DNA of 64,000 nucleotides from Planococcus sp. MSAK28401 (lineage in GTDB: Bacteria; Bacillota; Bacilli; Bacillales_A; Planococcaceae). Position numbers and translations under genes: made by a program. The stretch lies in NCBI RefSeq assembly GCF_018283455.1, contig NZ_JAAMTH010000001.1, positions 1,965,501 to 2,029,500 on the forward strand, given 5' to 3'. How positions within the stretch are numbered: position 1 is the stretch's first letter; each line of letters starts with the position of its first letter. Under the pieces are notes generated by a model. The model made no database searches. It saw nothing but the letters and a program-made list of their open reading frames with translations, and was not told the origin of the DNA. Of the stretch, positions 62,562 to 64,000 are shown piece after piece.

Positions 62562-64000
62562 TCAATTCATTACACGTTTAAACATTTTTTCGATATCGTA
62601 GGTTTTGAAATGGATGATGACCGGGCGTCCGTGGGGGCAAGTAAACGGCTGTTCCGCCTTTTTCAAATCGGCCAATAAACGTTCCATATCATGCTTTTGC
62701 AAAAAGTGGTTCGCTTTGATCGATCGCTTACAGCTCATCATGATGGCCGCATCTTCACGCAATTTCTTGATATCGACTTTGCGCTCGGCCAGCACTTGCT
62801 CAATCAAGTCCTCAATGACTTCCTGTTCAAAGCCCTTCGGAAACCACGTTGGGTATTCCCTGACAATGAACGTCGTATCGCCGAATTCCTCAAGAAATAC
62901 GCCACTTTCTTCCAGAGCATTCAATTGATCTTTCAAATGGAGCGCCTCATCGCGGCTGTAGTGGAAGGTTAACGGCAAAAGCAGCGACTGGCGTTCGTTT
63001 GAATCTGTATCGCCGACTTTTTCACGAAAAAACTCATACTTGATGCGTTCTTGAGCTGCATGTTGATCAATCAAATAAAAGCCGTCCGAACTTTGTGCCA
63101 CAATATAGGTCCCGTGAATCTGGCCTACCACTTCCAGTTCCGGAAATTGCGGACCGTCGTCAATCGCTTGACGGCTTTCGGGTTCATCAAATGGCCCCTG
63201 CACTTCTTCTACCGGTTCTCTAGCCGGTTCAATGATTGGTTCAAGCCTTGGCTCCAGATGGAATTCCTCGACACGTTCCTGCAGTTTGTCCTGTTTCCAA
63301 TCCATCGATGACAGGGGTTCCGGTTGACGGCGCACCGTTTCTTCCACTGGGCGCTTCCACAAGTCCAATTGCCGGCTCTGCGCCTGCTTGACCGGTTTTG
63401 GCTTTTCGATGACCGGCGCGCGTACGGCAGTCTGGATGGCACGTCGAATCGTGTCGTGGACCAGTTCGAGCAATTCCTTTTCTTTGCTTAGACGGATTTG
63501 CTGTTTCGAAGGATGTACGTTGACATCGGTCAAATACGGGTCCCCTTTGATGTTCAAGACGACAATCGGCTGGCGTTCAAGCGGCAGGAATGTGTGGTAC
63601 GCCTTATGCACCGTATTGGCGATGGCGTAATGCTTGACCCAGCGCCCATTGACGAACAGTGAAATGTAGTTTTTGTTGGCGCGTGTAATTTCAGGCAGTG
63701 AGGCAAATCCTTCGATTTGGTAATCATGCGATTCGCCTTCAAAAGCGATCATTTTCTTGGCGATGGCGACACCATATATATCCGCCAGCACACGGCGGAT
63801 CTCACCGCTACCCGCAGTCTGAAGCAATTGCTTTCCGTCATGGACCAAACGGAATGAAATTCCCGGGTAACTGAGCGCAAAGCGGTTCATCAAATCGATC
63901 GTATGCCCGAGTTCAGTCTGCAAGGTTTTCATATACTTCAATCTTGCCGGCGTATTGAAAAACAATTGGCCGATGCGGATATCCGTGCCTTGCCGCAGGG
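62562..64000 (-). CDS. mutL: DNA mismatch repair protein MutL (5' end outside window)
   Basis: The frame is open to the right edge and lacks its start and the N-terminal ATPase motifs. Visible parts are GTDIRIGQLFFNTPARLKY (end of the ATPase domain), the KQQIRLSKEKELL segment, a Pro/Glu/Arg-rich linker (about 160 codons before the endonuclease), the endonuclease motif DQHAAQERIKYE (DQHA-X2-E-X4-E) and the C-terminal CPHGRPV zinc motif. This is the endonuclease-active MutL type found outside MutH bacteria. Confidence 0.95.
   Translation of the reverse strand, partial: LRQGTDIRIGQLFFNTPARLKYMKTLQTELGHTIDLMNRFALSYPGISFRLVHDGKQLLQTAGSGEIRRVLADIYGVAIAKKMIAFEGESHDYQIEGFASLPEITRANKNYISLFVNGRWVKHYAIANTVHKAYHTFLPLERQPIVVLNIKGDPYLTDVNVHPSKQQIRLSKEKELLELVHDTIRRAIQTAVRAPVIEKPKPVKQAQSRQLDLWKRPVEETVRRQPEPLSSMDWKQDKLQERVEEFHLEPRLEPIIEPAREPVEEVQGPFDEPESRQAIDDGPQFPELEVVGQIHGTYIVAQSSDGFYLIDQHAAQERIKYEFFREKVGDTDSNERQSLLLPLTFHYSRDEALHLKDQLNALEESGVFLEEFGDTTFIVREYPTWFPKGFEQEVIEDLIEQVLAERKVDIKKLREDAAIMMSCKRSIKANHFLQKHDMERLLADLKKAEQPFTCPHGRPVIIHFKTYDIEKMFKRVMN

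Overview
The window looks like a chromosomal segment of a low-to-mid GC Firmicute of the Planococcaceae type (Planococcus/Planomicrobium-like). The evidence is the Bacillus subtilis-like gene neighbourhoods (aroC-aroB; hepS-menG-hepT with mtrB-folE-hup; gpsA-der; cmk; recQ-ypbB-fer; resABCDE-sigX-rsiX; scpAB-rluB; lysA; deoB-xerD-fur; lexA/yneA-yneB-ynzC-tkt; glnR-glnA; hfq-miaA; mutL), AGGAGG-type ribosome binding sites and SigA-type promoters. At several places where B. subtilis carries sporulation genes (spoIVA, ypeB-sleB, dacB-spmAB, spoIIA/spoVA, sirA, spoIIM) this sequence runs straight from one flanking housekeeping gene to the next, which fits a non-spore-forming lineage. I see no rRNA, tRNA, CRISPR array or prophage. 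The genus is inferred from memory of gene order and protein resemblance; no search was run.

Layout. 1-6.6 kb: shikimate end genes (aroC, aroB), ndk, menaquinone synthesis (hepS, menG, hepT), TRAP (mtrB) and folE. 6.6-14.2 kb: hup, two YphE/YphF-like proteins, gpsA, der, fni, an S1-repeat protein, plsC, cmk. 14.3-22.3 kb: prsW, asparaginase, bacillithiol disulfide reductase, phosphoesterase, CBS protein, LysM membrane protein, recQ, ypbB and, divergently, ferredoxin. 22.3-31 kb: ribU under an FMN riboswitch, rsiX-sigX, resE-resD, resC-resB-resA (cytochrome c maturation plus its redox two-component system). 31-41.5 kb: rluB, scpB-scpA, ribT, lysA, pdp, deoB, xerD, fur, nudF, an aldo/keto reductase. 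41.5-49.5 kb: the most accessory part, with unknown proteins, small membrane proteins, flotillin floT, thiolase, HMG-CoA lyase, an alpha/beta hydrolase and one IS3-family insertion sequence. 49.6-55 kb: an unusual membrane-anchored phosphate-binding-type protein, tkt and the SOS locus ynzC-yneB-yneA/lexA. 55-64 kb: two unknown proteins, glnA-glnR, a YnbB-type PLP enzyme, a TRIC/UPF0126 membrane protein, rhodanese, hfq, miaA, a lipase-like hydrolase and mutL, which runs off the right edge.

Regulation can be read in several places: three LexA boxes between lexA and yneA; a perfect GlnR operator upstream of glnR-glnA; an FMN riboswitch with its own terminator before ribU; an ECF-type promoter matching the SigX consensus that overlaps the resE stop codon just before sigX; an exact SigW-type promoter before floT; and many intrinsic terminators. 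The IS element sits in the loop of a shared terminator hairpin with a 3-bp target duplication.

Most of the window is ordinary conserved chromosome and I found no clear undescribed multi-gene system. The best leads are the ECF promoter architecture, the IS insertion inside a terminator loop, the orphan TM-anchored PstS-like protein, the long folE leader and several unannotated small membrane proteins.
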